Positions 22,762-34,387 of a stretch of 64,000 bases of DNA are shown here, one piece after another. The notes under the pieces are model-generated. The model ran no database searches. It was not told the origin of the DNA and worked only from the letters and a program-made list of their open reading frames with translations. The translations under genes and the position numbers were made by a program. This DNA is from Rhipicephalus microplus (Eukaryota > Arthropoda > Arachnida > Ixodida > Ixodidae), in assembly GCF_043290135.1 (NCBI RefSeq), contig NC_134701.1, forward strand, positions 36,545,501-36,609,500. The letters run 5' to 3'. Position 1 is the first letter of the stretch, and every line of letters starts with the position of its first letter.

Positions 22762-24340
22762 GCATGATTGGAAAATTGGCAAGGTTTTACCGATCTTCAA
22801 ATCAGGAAATAAAAGTGATGCAAATAACTGTCATCCCATATTCCTCATCAGCATTCCTTGTAAAATATTTGAACGTATCATTGCATCTAATATTGCCCAT
22901 CATTTAGAAAATACCCATTACTTTTTCCCCAACAGCATGGCTTTAGGAAAGGTCTGTCTTGTGAAACCCAACAACAGAAATTCACTCATGAAGTTCATTC
23001 TAATATGGATGGACCCAGGCAGACGAAATGCATTTATGTTAACTTTTTCAAAGCATTAGATCGTGTTGCACATAGTTGTTTAATTAATAAACTGCCTTCC
23101 CTAAATCTTGATTCTCTGACTATATCTTGGCCCCCAAACTTACTGTCGTGATGTAAAGAGTTTACATGGGTTAGTAACATCTCACATCCACTATATGAGG
23201 TTACTTCTGCAGTTCCTCAGGGCAGCGTCCTGGGTCCATTATTATTCCTCATCTACATGAATTACCTTCCATCACATACCACATCAAACATCCGACTGTT
23301 CACCAACGACTGCTTCATATACTGCAAAATTATAACTCCCGCAGATCATCTAGCACTACAAATGGATCTCGACTTGATCACAATCTGGTGCTCAAAGTGG
23401 CAGATGACAGTTAACACTGAAAAATGCAAACTAATGACATTCAGCCAAAAGCAGTCAAGCTCAATCTACACATATTATCTAAACAATAAACCTATATTGG
23501 CAACGGATTACTACAAGCACCTTGGCATCAACTTCACTCCAAATCTATCCTGGTCAACACACATTGAAAACACTACTGCCACAGCATCACGCACACTCGA
23601 ATACCTGAAGCGTAACCTTCATACGGCACCATTCATTACACATAAACTGGCATATCAACCACTTGTTCACCCACAACTATAGTGTGCATCATCCATCTGG
23701 TCACCTCATCAAGCCTATCTCATTGACTTACTAGAATCTGTGCAAAACCGCGCTGCACGTTTTATTGCACGTAACTGTAATTGCTATTCCATGTTGTAAT
23801 TGCTATTCCATGTAACTAACATGAAGACTGTTGTCCTTATCATCACTGGCATTGCGTAGGAAGATAGCCATTCTGTGTTTATTACATAAAGTCATCTGCA
23901 GCACACACGTGAATACCTTGCCACTATCTAAACCTCATCACACATCTCGGAGACTTCCCAATCACCATAGTTTTTCTCGTATTTTGGGCCGCACGCAAGC
24001 CTTCAACGTATCCACGCTAGTGCGTGCCATTGCCCACTGAATTGATCTTCCTGATGTGCATTCGCGATCATGTGGCACTTAGAAATAAAATACTATTTAC
24101 AACTGTGTTTCTTAAACATATCTTTCTTATTGGTGTTTATTCATTGTACATTTACATGTGAACCCATTCAGTTATGTATAACACAAGTTTCATATTATAT
24201 GTGCTTGTTTTTCCTCATACTTAGCAATTGCATACACTTGGCTTTTGAATTTATTTTAAAAAGTGTTGTATAGTCTCTCTCATATAATACTCCAACTTGA
24301 AGCCTGTGAGGTACTTGTAAATAAATCTGCAAGCACTAAA
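22345..24340 (+). pseudogene. CR1/Jockey-like LINE reverse transcriptase remnant with 3' end
   Basis: Successive plus-strand pieces follow the order of a LINE reverse transcriptase. They are LSTGTLPHDWKIGKVLPIFKSG and IPCKIFERII (22,740-22,890), VPQGSVLGPLLFLIYMN (about 23,210-23,260), LFTNDCFIYCKI (about 23,300, replacing the FADDC box), KCKLMTF, and YKHLGINFTPNLSWSTHI (about 23,510-23,570). A C-terminal piece (23,831-24,040) and an AT-rich 3' UTR with AATAAA near 24,323 complete it. A near-perfect tandem duplication of 208 bp lies near its 5' end (22,345-22,552 and 22,554-22,761). Loss of the first catalytic aspartate and several frameshifts make it inactive. Confidence 0.7.
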
Positions 24341-25058
24341 GTCAAGTTTACCCATTACTAGTGCGATGTTTTATAAATCTAGTTGAAGCAGCGGGCTTAA
24401 CAGCGCTTACGATCGAACTTGACGGTGAAAACAGGATTGCATGAAGCATATTCGACTGTAGTAGAGTGCACACGAGACTGAAATTTCGACGTGGATGTTT
24501 CACCCTCAGCTTTTATCAATTGAATGAAAAATATCAGGAGCATTAAATTATTCACTGGACCAAGGTTACAAGCCACCTGTGCTTTGACGCAAGTGTACTG
24601 AGCCAGGTCACTTTAGCAAGAAAAACAAAAGCGTGTGCCTCTCAATTAAGCTCCCAGCATACCGCGCATGTATTAATATAAATAATCCAACGTTCAGCAC
24701 TCCACTGTGTTGTGCTTTTCGCAGACATTTCTGCCAGAGCATTGAAACTGACTGTATTAACTGTGTTATTGCAATTTCTTTATTTTTGCATTTCGTTCGC
24801 ATCTGAATTACTCAAAGCTGTAAGAATCCGAACTCAACTCAATTTCCATTTGCAGGTGAATCACTTTCAAGCACTCACCCCACAGCCTTGTTAAAATCAG
24901 CCAGGCGAGACGGCTTAATCACACTTCGCTGAAACCTGCAGTGTACGGCTACATGACCACAAATAATGTTCGGCAAAGAATAAAATTTAACAGCTTTTGC
25001 GTTTGTAGACTCATCACCCTTCTATTTTGTACAATGGCGGCACATGAATACAGCACAA
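24340..25058. other. No supported gene
   Basis: No recognisable coding, repeat or RNA feature. Confidence 0.4.
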
Positions 25059-25222
25059 CTAACCCTTTGCAGTCCGTTGTCGGGCAGCACAACACGGCTG
25101 TAGCGGTCCGCTGTCGGGCACAGCGAGACAAGTGTGTTCGTGGTATAAATTTCGTCAAGTCACGCACATCTTTAAAATACATGAAACACCATCTCTTGAG
25201 AAATGAGTAAACCTAATATGTG

Positions 25223-25226
<4 letters not shown>

Positions 25227-25267
<41 letters not shown>
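25227..25267. repeat. Poly(T) tract of about 40 bases
   Basis: An almost unbroken T run. It could be the poly(A) tail of a short minus-strand retroposed sequence, but no body was recognised next to it. Confidence 0.9.
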
Positions 25268-25271
<4 letters not shown>

Positions 25272-25340
25272 TAAGGTGTATTACTATGTTCAGCACGAAG
25301 CCTAAAGCGTACCCACTTGGCGGGAGGTTCGCTGAGAAGC

Positions 25341-25523
25341 ATGGCAACGTTTTCAACACGTGCGTTTTATGATGGTGCTTTTAGCGAAAGTGAGGATGAC
25401 TTTAGTGAGGAAGAGAATTACGTGCCTCCACCAGACAGCTATGATATTAATTCAACAGGGGTGAGTGACGACGACGACAACGATGAAGACAACACCTCTG
25501 TTTTTCTGCAAAACCTGAAATAA
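25341..25523 (+). pseudogene. Acidic N-terminal remnant of a piggyBac-like transposase
   Basis: Starting at the ATG at 25,341 the frame encodes a serine/aspartate/glutamate-rich peptide (SESEDDFSEEENYVPPPD, DDDDNDED) and then a stop. PiggyBac transposases begin with such an acidic low-complexity arm before the catalytic part. Placement between piggyBac-like ends supports the reading. Since low-complexity acidic peptides are weak evidence alone, the assignment depends on the termini. Confidence 0.4.
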
Positions 25524-25746
25524 CAACTCTAGCCCGCAACACTGGAGAATGTATAGGTGGTATCACACATTGCCCAAATATTGCTAAAGAAGTTGCTTGC
25601 AGAATGTAGGAGGAAATATACATACCTCCTAAAGTTTTGTTTTTTCCATAGTTAGTGTTCCTAATCACTATGCCAAAAACTGGCAAAATAGTTTCAAACA
25701 AGTAGAGCCGGAAAGTGGGTAAAAGTTTTGGACCTCAAAGGATTAA

Positions 25747-28459
25747 ACGTGATGACGGATTGTGGGCACAAAAAACGGCTCAACTTTAGTATCACGCAGA
25801 GGCACACACATATGTACATAGCCCAAATTATGGCAGCCTGAAGTAGTGCCTTTTTTGAATTGCCCGCATGCTGTGCGGATAGCTGAAGCATAGGCTGCGG
25901 GACCACAGGGTTGCTCAAAGGTGAATACCACCTATACATTTGGTTCAATTTGCCTCTGAAGTGTCATTTATTTTCAAAATCTTAGCTCAAGTTGCGGGAC
26001 AGCCTATATATATGAAGTGTTACTATGAATCCAATTTTGGTGCTATCGAATAACATTGGTTTTTTCATGCACAGAAACTTCGAATTAAGTTTGTTTTCTT
26101 CTAATATGAAAGAGAGCAACACACGTTTCTCTCGTATCTTTGAATTTTCTTTGAAACACATTTTCCTAAAGTACCCATTCAATCTATGCGACTAAGTTGT
26201 CTACATGGCGACGAAGCAGATCCCAGGATTTCAGAGACAAAAAATGAAAGATGCGCCCGAAATGCATGTTATCTTAAGAAAAGCTACTTTTTACGGCAAA
26301 TTCAATTGTCAATAGTAGTGAAATGATTCCATCTATAAATCGTAAATCCAGTAAGTTGTACATATGATTATGGGATGCGTGTCAATGGAAGGTCGCAATA
26401 GAAGTGTTGTAGGAGCAGCGTGGTAGGTATGCCGACGCTGTGCTCGGATGGTTAGAGTAACAATGATAACTTTTGAGCTGGGCAGCTTAGTTTTATAGCC
26501 ACCAGTGGCGATGTGAGCCTCCAGTGAAGCTACAGCGGCACTGTCCCTTATCGGAGGTGTGACGTCCCCGCAAACACAGACTCTCCCGGTCCTTTCAAGA
26601 TGTGTACGCTCGTTTCTCAAATCCACGCAAAAAAAAAAAAGGAAAAGAAAACCTTCGGTGTAACGAATGGGCATTCAGGAGTGAAGTACCAAAAGGATTA
26701 TTTCTACTATTTTCACGGGCTCCCCCGCGCAAACACGAGTACCGGGCGGCACCTTGTCGTCTACAGACCGTGTGACAGTGTACGGTGGAGATAATCCGCG
26801 CGCACCCTTCAGATTTCTGGCATGGGGGAGCAGTAGAGCACCTTTTGTTGGTTCGGGGAATGCGACACTGCCGCAGCGCCTGTGCCGGGTCCAGTATGAC
26901 TTTCCGTCAGCCTCCGTGGCTCCAGGGCTCATTACTGTGTTCTGCGCGGAGGGCCGCCCGCGGCGGTGAATGACGAAGAAGTGGCGGCTACGGAGGATTT
27001 CGCGGGAGACACCGAGCTGCATGAAAACGTTGAGAATTGGTCTGGACATCGGCTCACCAAGTACCGAAAGCATCGGGACCATTGTTGGCCCGTAATTAAA
27101 GTGTCTTCGGACGGCTCGCCCATCTATCTCCCTGAGGCTTGAGTTGGAACATTGTTACTTGCTTGGCTTTGCTTGGGAGAGGGTTTTCCACTGGTGCAGG
27201 CCGCGGGGGCTGCCATCGAAGATGATACACTCCGACTGACAAGAAAATATGCCGCGTCGATAGTGGCGATTGGTTTGGTGCCCCGGTAGGGTGGAGTCGG
27301 GTGCTACAAAAAGGGACTACGAGACGATACGAGGGGTCGGGGTCACAGATATACGATGCGATGAGCTCGAGATGGTAGAGAGGCAAGGACGGTACGATGA
27401 GGAATGAAAGTTAGGGATAGGAGGCGAGTGAATGGAGCGTTATGAAAGAGGGCCAAGATGGAAATCACTGAGAGGCACGACGTAGGTGACGATGACGAAG
27501 ACGATGAAGACGCTTACGAATTGGACAGATCAGATTTCGACGCCAAGAACCAACCTTCGGCCCCGATTTGAGCAGCCAACTCCGAGGCCCCGAATACATG
27601 GACATTCTGTGAGACTAACTTCACCTCCCTTACTTAAACGAGCTTTGCGGGAATGGATGCGGCATATTGAGACATTGCGCGGTTTTATTAATTTATGACT
27701 TTATAATTTGTGTCATCGTGTATTTAGTCTGTATTGAGGCACCCTTGTATTGTCACAGTTACTTCGTTTATGTATCCTGTTTCGCGTGTCACGAGTATTT
27801 GCTGATGTGTTACAATTTCGTGTAACAGAGATGTCGTTCACGGACAGTATGTGTGTGCGCCATTTGCACTTGCTATTAAATTAAATGAATCAGTAAACAG
27901 AAACAGGTCGTAGCGTCTCTTACTTCCCGGCCCCAGCACGAATCCCTGTATGTGGGAAGTGATTGAGACACGTAGCCAGGAGGGAACCGAATAGAAAAAG
28001 GGTTGAGTGTTCTTCCCTCTCTTTGGCAATCGGTAGCGTAGCGGGGGACCTCTCAGAGGCATGTTGCAGCAAGTGGCCGTGTCACGCTGGTTTAGATAGT
28101 GAGGAGACGGAGGCTGCGCAAGTTTGTGCACAGTGGTCACCGCCCGCAGAGTGCAGAGCTCGCAGGTTCTGTAAAAATCTGGGAGTAACACCGACTGTGC
28201 TCACCAGGTTGCCGTGTTGAGGCAGTGCTGTGGTCTTTAATTGGAGAGTGGAAGTGTTGGCGCATGTGTGATTACAGGTGTTGTTCGAAGAAGCTGAGCT
28301 GTCTTTCGATGTTGTCGATGTGGCGCGCAAGCTTGCGGAGAGCGGCAAGTCTTCCAGGTCGGCCATGGCGGTGCTGTTTGTTTGTTTTCCGGGTCTCCAG
28401 ATGTGGGCTGCTGAGATTGGTGGCAGCGAGTAACTTTCACATGCCGTGGTCTTCTTCGA
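25747..28459. other. No supported gene; includes a GC-rich block at 26,500-27,460
   Basis: The GC-rich block has long overlapping ORFs on both strands, none with a domain I recognise. The change in composition suggests an inserted repeat, but I found neither termini nor duplications. No exon with a finger motif was seen. Confidence 0.35.
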
Positions 28460-29412
28460 AGCCTGCTTGAGTACACATTTTTTTTGCGTGTCTGTGATAT
28501 AATCAGGCTCACTATTCAGAAGTCCATGGTTTCTTCTTGGATCCACAAGATCTGGTAACATGCAGTACATGTAAAATTTACTTAGTCGGGGCAACGTCTT
28601 GTTTTTTCAAAAGGCTTCATTCCTAGAAATTTCCTCAATACTGATGCCTTTTTTTTGTCCACACTACGAACAAGCACTTCTCACGACAAGAGATATTCAT
28701 CTGGCCTTAAACTTGGTACCAATAATTACTACTTGACCTTAGCTGCAAGTTGCCATCCTCGGTTTCTGTTTCCCATAGACTCCTTCTAGTGGAGTAAAGT
28801 CCCTCGCTGAGTATGGGCATTTGACTTCGACGAGAACATAGTCACCAATGAAACCATCTGGAATAGCTCCAAGGAAGGAACTCTTTTGGTCTACGAACAG
28901 GCCCCATTGTTTTGCCACAACTTTGCACTCACTTTCAAGCTGCTTCATGGCAACACACTCATGATCCTTTCCGTATCTGATGGCTTCGGAGGTTATTTCC
29001 TTGAGCAGGATGTCTCCAAATGTGGATCGGCACCCTGTTGTTGGTTTCATTTTACAAATAGCACTGAAAAGTGATGCTGTCAGCCTTTCCTGTTTCGAGA
29101 GACTTGATCCACTTTGCTTGCATGTTGCTTTCTGCAGGTCTCCAATGCTTGTTATGGACAAAGAAAGCTCTCAGAAGCAGTTGCCATTGCATCGGGCTTT
29201 ATGTCTGGGCTGCCGTAATCAACATCAGCACCGGGATGAGGCTCTTTGACTCTGCCTTGGGAGTGGGGTGTGGTTGATGGCACCATCTTCAGAAGCTTTC
29301 TTTTTATTTTTTCTCGAGCAAATAACGCTTTAAAAAATGAAGCACTATGTTTTCCAAGCTTTTCTCCCAAACTTCTGTAAGCAATACTTTCATAAGTCAA
29401 TTTGTAGTTCAC
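28460..29412 (-). pseudogene. YqaJ-type nuclease-domain protein, broken
   Basis: Minus-strand translation matches the tail half of the large YqaJ-recombinase-like proteins frequent in invertebrate genomes. A basic region (FFKALFAREKIKRKLLK) leads to DYGSPD, then ERLTASLFSAICKMK, then GDYVLVEVKCPYSARD. There the aspartate of AIPDGF and the EVK are the metal-binding residues of this lambda-exonuclease fold. After a frameshift near 28,755 the frame continues NLQLRSSSNYWYQV, and near the end FYMYCMLPDLVDPRRN. There are stops at about 29,150 and 28,690 and at least one frameshift. The family cuts DNA ends and is often carried by transposons. No carrier was identified here. Confidence 0.6.
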
Positions 29413-29576
29413 TGATAAACAAGCAGCAAAACACTTGGTTTTTATAAGATGCTGTCATCAAATAGTTCATTCGTTTTCCACCAAAAAACTTGGCCACGAT
29501 GAAGTTGTAGTGCCATCATCATTATCTACGTCCATTATAAGGCTTCCATACTAATAACTTAAACTCTCCAGCAAAG

Positions 29577-30111
29577 TTATAGTCCAAAGATAAAAGTTAA
29601 GGACTGTGCACTGACCCCCTGTTTCGAGACCCATTTGGTCCCTGCTTCAGGGGTGACCGCTCGGCCGGCTCTGAAGCTCGATATTTTTCTTCGCGGTGTC
29701 ACCATTTCCATCGTACTTCTTTGCACCATTGCTGTTGCTGCAGTGTTTTCACAACTGGTTATGTACATCGTGCACGTATACTCCGGGTAAGGTTCCAGTC
29801 GAGCAATTAACAATTCCAGGCCTTGTTTGTATGTGCCAGGACTTTAGGAACCGTCTTTTTGTGTGGCTACTCTCCGTGTCAATTACCAGGGCGTCGTCAA
29901 AATTGAAGCGGTGGTCTACCTTTTCACTGGGTTCGGCGAGAGCGTTTTGTGCGGTGTTACGGTTACATGCGGCGTCTTGGTTACACACATCATTTCGATG
30001 TTGTCGTATCTTTTCGAGGAAGTTTTTTGTCTCACCGATGAAGGTGACGGGACAGTCTGTGCATGGAATTTCATAGACTAGCCTGTAGACTAGACCTGAA
30101 GGTGACAGCAC
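29577..30111 (-). pseudogene. Penelope-like element, GIY-YIG endonuclease end, inverted copy
   Basis: The 120-residue frame at 30,111-29,749 reads VYEIPCTDCPVTFIGETKNF and then IRQHRNDV, a GIY-YIG nuclease with the first motif as VYE, the second as FIG and the catalytic arginine region as KIRQH. A nearly identical module occurs on the plus strand at 44,241-44,444. The stretch to 29,577 carries the downstream sequence with TTCGAGACCCATTTGGTCCC. It lies head-on against the plus-strand PLE that starts near 30,112. An inverted partial copy beside a longer one is a common PLE insertion product. Confidence 0.65.
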
Positions 30112-31366
30112 GAAACTTATGCCTCAATCGCCTCGTCCACACACTGGAAGGAAACAACGTCGTGGCACAAGCCGAACGCCTGGACAAGCCGAACGCCGAC
30201 TGGTGAAGCCCGTGTACACGAATGTCACAACATCATAAAGAAGAAGGAACTGGACTTACACTTCCGCTGTAGACAACTAAAATACCTGATGCCCGACGTA
30301 TTTGAGTCTGTCGACACATTCGCAAAAAACGTCACCGCAACCACAGACCAAACCAAAGGCCTTAAATAGTAAACTGACGGCACTGAAGAACAGCAAGGAG
30401 TCCCGGAACGGCAGCAAAACCACCAAAAGTGTCGTCAACCTCTCAACAAGTTAAGTATCGGAGCACGAGGCAAGTGCTCTTTCTAAAGGGCACAATTTCA
30501 ATACAACAACCTCGCCACCTCTTCCACAGATTGTCGCAGCTGTTGAAGATGGCATACAACACATGGACAGCCAGGCAAGGAACCACGTAAAACTCAAGGC
30601 CATTAAAATCCTCTCAAAAATACCAGCACGACCTCGAAGGAACCTCATCATTCCTGAAAAAGCAGCAGTTCAAGATCTCCGAGAAGACTCAACCATAACC
30701 ATTCTTCCAGCAGACAGGGGCAATGCAACCAGTGTATTCAGCCGCAAATCCTATGAAGACAAGATAAAACCTTCACAATAACCCTGAATACGTGAAACTC
30801 ACGAAAGGCCCCATGCCCAGAATTCAACGGGAGCTAAACAAGCTATTGACTGAAAATTTCAAAAACCACCCAGAATCAAGAATGCTTCACTAGCACCTCA
30901 TATTCAGAAACGGTTTAGCACCGGAATTCTACGGCCTTCCTAAGATCCACCAACCAAGAATACTGCAACGCCCGATCGTTGACTTCCGAACATCATCCCT
31001 TCGCATGCTGTCTGAACATCTACACCGGACCCTGTCACACCAGTGTGGAAGACAGTCACACCAGTGGGGAAGACAGTCACACCAGTGGGGAAGACAGCCA
31101 CACATGTAAGAAACGCCACCTGTTTCGTTCAGCGTGTGCCAGAGGTGACAATTGGCAATGTGGGGAGCCTCGTGTCTTTCGATGTGGTTTCTCTGTTTAC
31201 GAGTGTGCCCGTACCTCTCGCGGTCTCAGAAGACCAAACCACCTTGGAGAGGGATGAGAATCTCAGCGAGAGAACGAATCTCAGCACGGACGAACTTTGT
31301 CATTTGATGGTATTCTGCCTGAACGCGACATATTTTTCTGTCGGAGGTGATTTCTACCAACAAACA
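30112..31366 (+). pseudogene. Penelope-like element, N-terminal half (outermost layer of the nest)
   Basis: Plus-strand pieces show the N-terminal PLE region (KKKELDLHFRCRQLKYL near 30,240) and the conserved ILPADRGNATSVFSRKSYEDKI (about 30,700-30,765). After that come FYGLPKIHQP (about 30,930), and [13 protein letters not shown] (about 31,175-31,210), which is reverse-transcriptase motif A. The text reaches FYQQ at 31,349-31,360, where the LINE is inserted, and resumes in the same order at 43,349. Stops and frameshifts abound. A triplicated CACACCAGTGGGGAAGACAG unit at 31,030-31,105 expands the region before motif A. Confidence 0.7.
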
Positions 31367-31417
31367 GACAGACAGACAAACAGAGAACTTTATTGGGTCG
31401 TGAGAAAAGCTGCTCCT

Positions 31418-32090
31418 TTAAAGCAACGTCGCGAGCCGCTCCCACGTAGGAACGGGGAGGCCTAGCCTCACCGACGCGTCGTGGGCTCTCTGGACAGCCC
31501 ATAGTTGTGGTAGCAACTCTGAACTTCGTAAGGCAGAGTCCCAATCTTCTTCTGTGAGCCGACTTGGGCCCCGTAACGAGGGGCACTGCCAGAGCATATG
31601 TGCTAAGTCATTAACCTCACCACAATCAGGACAGGTAGAGTCCAAAGCCTCTGAGGAGACTATGCTGAGGAAAAATAGGCTTGGATAGGACCTGGTCTGG
31701 AGCATTCTAAACGTGATGGCTTGAGGTCTAGACAACTTGTTGTGTGGTGGAGCAAATGACCGTGTACTCAACTGGTAATGTTTAGCCACTTCACTGTATG
31801 TAAGTAAAGCGTCCCTGAACATCTCACTGCCAACCTGCGGACCTACGTCCTCCCCAGTGCGGAGGGATAGTGCTCGCGCCCGGAAGTGAGCAGTGTCAAT
31901 AATGTTTACTTGAGAGTCCAGTATGGGTTCGAGATGTGCAGGACACCACGTAATGGTATGTGGAGAAAGTGTCCTATTTTCAAGTAGTTTAAATACTTCA
32001 GTACAGACGGAACCAGAGGCGAAAGCCTTGACCGCTGACCTTGAGTCAGTGAAGATTTGCGATCTACTGTCATCCAAAAGGGCAAAGGCA
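31418..32090 (-). pseudogene. LINE ORF2 RNase H and C-terminal zinc knuckle
   Basis: Past the SINE the frame continues AVAFALLDDSRSQIFTDSRSAV, with the RNase H aspartate in TDS, then WCPAH. Near the end CPDCGEVNDLAHMLWQC gives a C-x2-C-x8-H-x4-C knuckle that closes ORF2 in I-group LINEs. One stretch before [10 protein letters not shown] finishes the protein. AATAAAGTTCTC and the TGTC tail follow on the minus strand. Confidence 0.75.
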
Positions 32091-32101
32091 ACAGCCAACT
32101 G

Positions 32102-32345
32102 ATTTGATTGATATGTGGGGTTTAACGTCCCAAAACCACCATATGATCATGAGAGACCCATAGTGGAGGGCTCCGGAAATTTCGACCACCTGGGGTTCTT
32201 TAACATGCACCCAAATCTGAGCACACGGGCCTACAACATTTCCGCCTCCATCGGAAATGCAGCCGCCGCAGCCGGGTTTCGAACCCGCGCCCTGCGGGTC
32301 AGCAGCCGAGTACCTTAGCCACTAGACCACCGCGGCGGGGCGGCT
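32102..32345 (-). mobile_element. Ruka-like tRNA-derived SINE, full length
   Basis: On the minus strand it begins with a tRNA-like head, GGTGGTCTAGTGGCTAAGG (A box), and further on GGTTCGAAACC (B box). The Ruka-like body follows and ends in TTGATTGA-type sequence (GATATCAATCAAAT). ACAGCCAACTG flanks it (32,091-32,101 and 32,346-32,356), an 11-bp target duplication within RNase H codons of the host LINE. Transcription would be by RNA polymerase III from the internal boxes, and mobilisation would depend on a LINE. The family name is from memory of the tick SINE Ruka. Confidence 0.85.
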
Positions 32346-32356
32346 ACAGCCAACTG

Positions 32357-33754
32357 TTCGGCTCTTGAGGGAGTAGAGTCCCTAACTGACACAGCATTGA
32401 TAATAGAGCCCTTATGATATACGGAAATAACAGAAAACCTAGCTGAGCGACCGTACTGAGGGGCATCGACAAAACAAACTGAATGAGGATCGTTCCTGAT
32501 GTTTTTCAGAAGTGTGATGGCCCTATCCCGGCGCCTTCTTACATTGTGCTGAGGATGGACGTTTCGCGGAAACGGAGAGACCTGGATGGCAGTACGCTGT
32601 TCATCTGGTAGTTGAAGACGGTGATCCTCTAGGAGCGCCGGATTGAGGCCTAGGACGGACAGAATCTTCCTACCCGCCGGCGTACACGACAGGCGCATTA
32701 GCTGTGCAGTCTCTTGGGCTTCAATCATTTCATCTAGGGTGTTATGAACTCCTAGCTCCATAAGCCGTTCAGTGCATGTTCGCACGGGGATGTCCAGCAC
32801 CCTCTTTAGGCTTTTTCTGATCAGAGTTTCCAGCTTCTTATTTTCAAATCCATACGAAGAGTGTATGGCAGCAACGTATGTTATGTGGCTCATGAGGAAT
32901 GCATGAAAGAGCCTCAGTAGATTGTCTTCTCTGAGTCCCCCCCTTCTCTTCGAAGCCCTATTAATCAACCTGATCATGTTCTCAATCTTGGTTGAAATCC
33001 TAGCAATGGTTTGTCCGGTGTACCCGTGCGACTCTATAATAATGCCCAGCCCTCTAATAGCATCCACTCTCGGAATGGGGGCGCCACTTCTGGTGTGAAG
33101 TACAATGTTTACCTCTGATAAAGGCTCCCAGTTTTTTGGCCTGGCTCCTTTCCTATTGGGCCTGTATAGAAGCAGCTCCGATTTACTCGAGGAGCACTTC
33201 AGCCCTTTGCCAGCAAGGAAGAGCTCTGTCTGATCAATGGCTTCCTGGAGTGCAGTCTCGACATCCCCTTCGCTACCTCCGGGACACCAGATGGTAATAT
33301 CATCAGCGTAAAGCGTATGGTTGATGCCCTTCACGTTAGATAGCAGCGTAGACGACTTGCATATAGTGATGTTAAAGAGAAGCGAAGATATCACAGCTCC
33401 TTGCGGCATGCCTTTAGGGCCCAGTGCTATGGGAGAGGACTTGAGGTCTTCGATATTGAGCGTGGCCTTCCTGGATTCGAGAAAGGAGCTGACGTATCTG
33501 TGGAAGGCTTCGCCTAGTCCAAGGTCTGAAATGGAGTTTAAGATGTGCGCGTGAGAGATGTTGTCAAACGCTTTTTCCAAGCCAAGACCCACGATGCCTC
33601 TTACGTCCCTTGTGTTCACGTCTATGATTTGATGTTTGAGCAGCTTCATTGTGTCCTGTGCGGACAAGGACGGACGAAACCCAACCATGTAAGGAAAAAG
33701 ACCTTTCTTTTCGATATACTTAGAGACACGGTTGTAAATGACGTGCTTCGCCAC
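32357..33754 (-). pseudogene. LINE ORF2 reverse transcriptase and start of RNase H
   Basis: The long frame has VGLGLEKAFDNISH (motif A), GMPQGAVISSLLFNI (motif B) and TLYADDITIW (catalytic box, plus coordinates 33,299-33,310). Next are the thumb (LGIIIESHG) and the connection to RNase H, reaching SRAEQLAVA with the catalytic glutamate, where a SINE interrupts. Motif A reads GLGLEKAFD: the second aspartate position is kept but the first is replaced by glutamate or lost, so activity is doubtful. The upstream palm region (34,270-33,796) lies in other frames. Confidence 0.8.
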
Positions 33755-34387
33755 CTTGCCAACACAGAATGTAAGCGATATGGGCCTTAGATTGCCTAAG
33801 CCTGGAGGTCACCCCGGCTAGGGAATGAAGACAACCGATGCCATTTTCCAAGAGTCTGGAACAGAACCTTCTCTCCATATGCGATTGATCTCATTGGTAA
33901 GGAAATTGATGGATTCGTCTTCGAGGTTCCTGAGGGCCTTGTTCGAGATGCCATCCGGCCCCGGAGCCGATCGTTCATTAAGGTTTTGAAGAGCTTCCCA
34001 AATGTCGCTGGTGGTAAAGGGCTATCCGAGGTCATTGCAAGGGGGTCCAGTGTAAGGCGGATAGTCTGAACAGCTCGAGGAGCCAATGGGTAAATATCTG
34101 TGAGCCGAACCATCCAGTATAGCGTCTTCAAAATCAGACTGTCTTGCGGCATGTACCAGTTTAGCAATGGCTTGCCTTTGATTACTCTTGGAATTCGACT
34201 CATGCAAAAGGTGCTTTAGCAAATTCCATTTACCTTCTATTCTCATTTGGCCATCAACAGAATTCCACACCTCATCCCACTGCTGCCTAGAGAGGGTTTG
34301 GCAGTGGTCCTCGATGGTTTGGTTAAGTTCTGCAATTTTCTTGCGGAGCCGACGATTGAGCCTCTGCCCCTTCCACCTATTCAGTAA

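Larger units (their letters stand above)
25063..25742 (+). mobile_element. piggyBac-like non-autonomous element
   Basis: The left end CCCTTTGCAGTCC and the right end GGACCTCAAAGG are near-matching inverted repeats, flanked by CTAA on the left and TTAA on the right (25,059-25,062 and 25,743-25,746). PiggyBac elements insert at TTAA and begin CCC or CCCTTTG, so the left site has one change. A homopolymer of about 40 T lies at 25,227-25,267. An acidic 61-residue ORF sits inside (see next). The DDE domain is absent. Confidence 0.55.

Noticed and set aside
26333..27390. GC-rich overlapping ORFs as a gene
   Set aside because: No domain or consistent frame; probably an unrecognised repeat.
31030..31105. 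CRISPR-like repeat array
   Set aside because: Units are directly adjacent without spacers, and the context is a eukaryotic retroelement.
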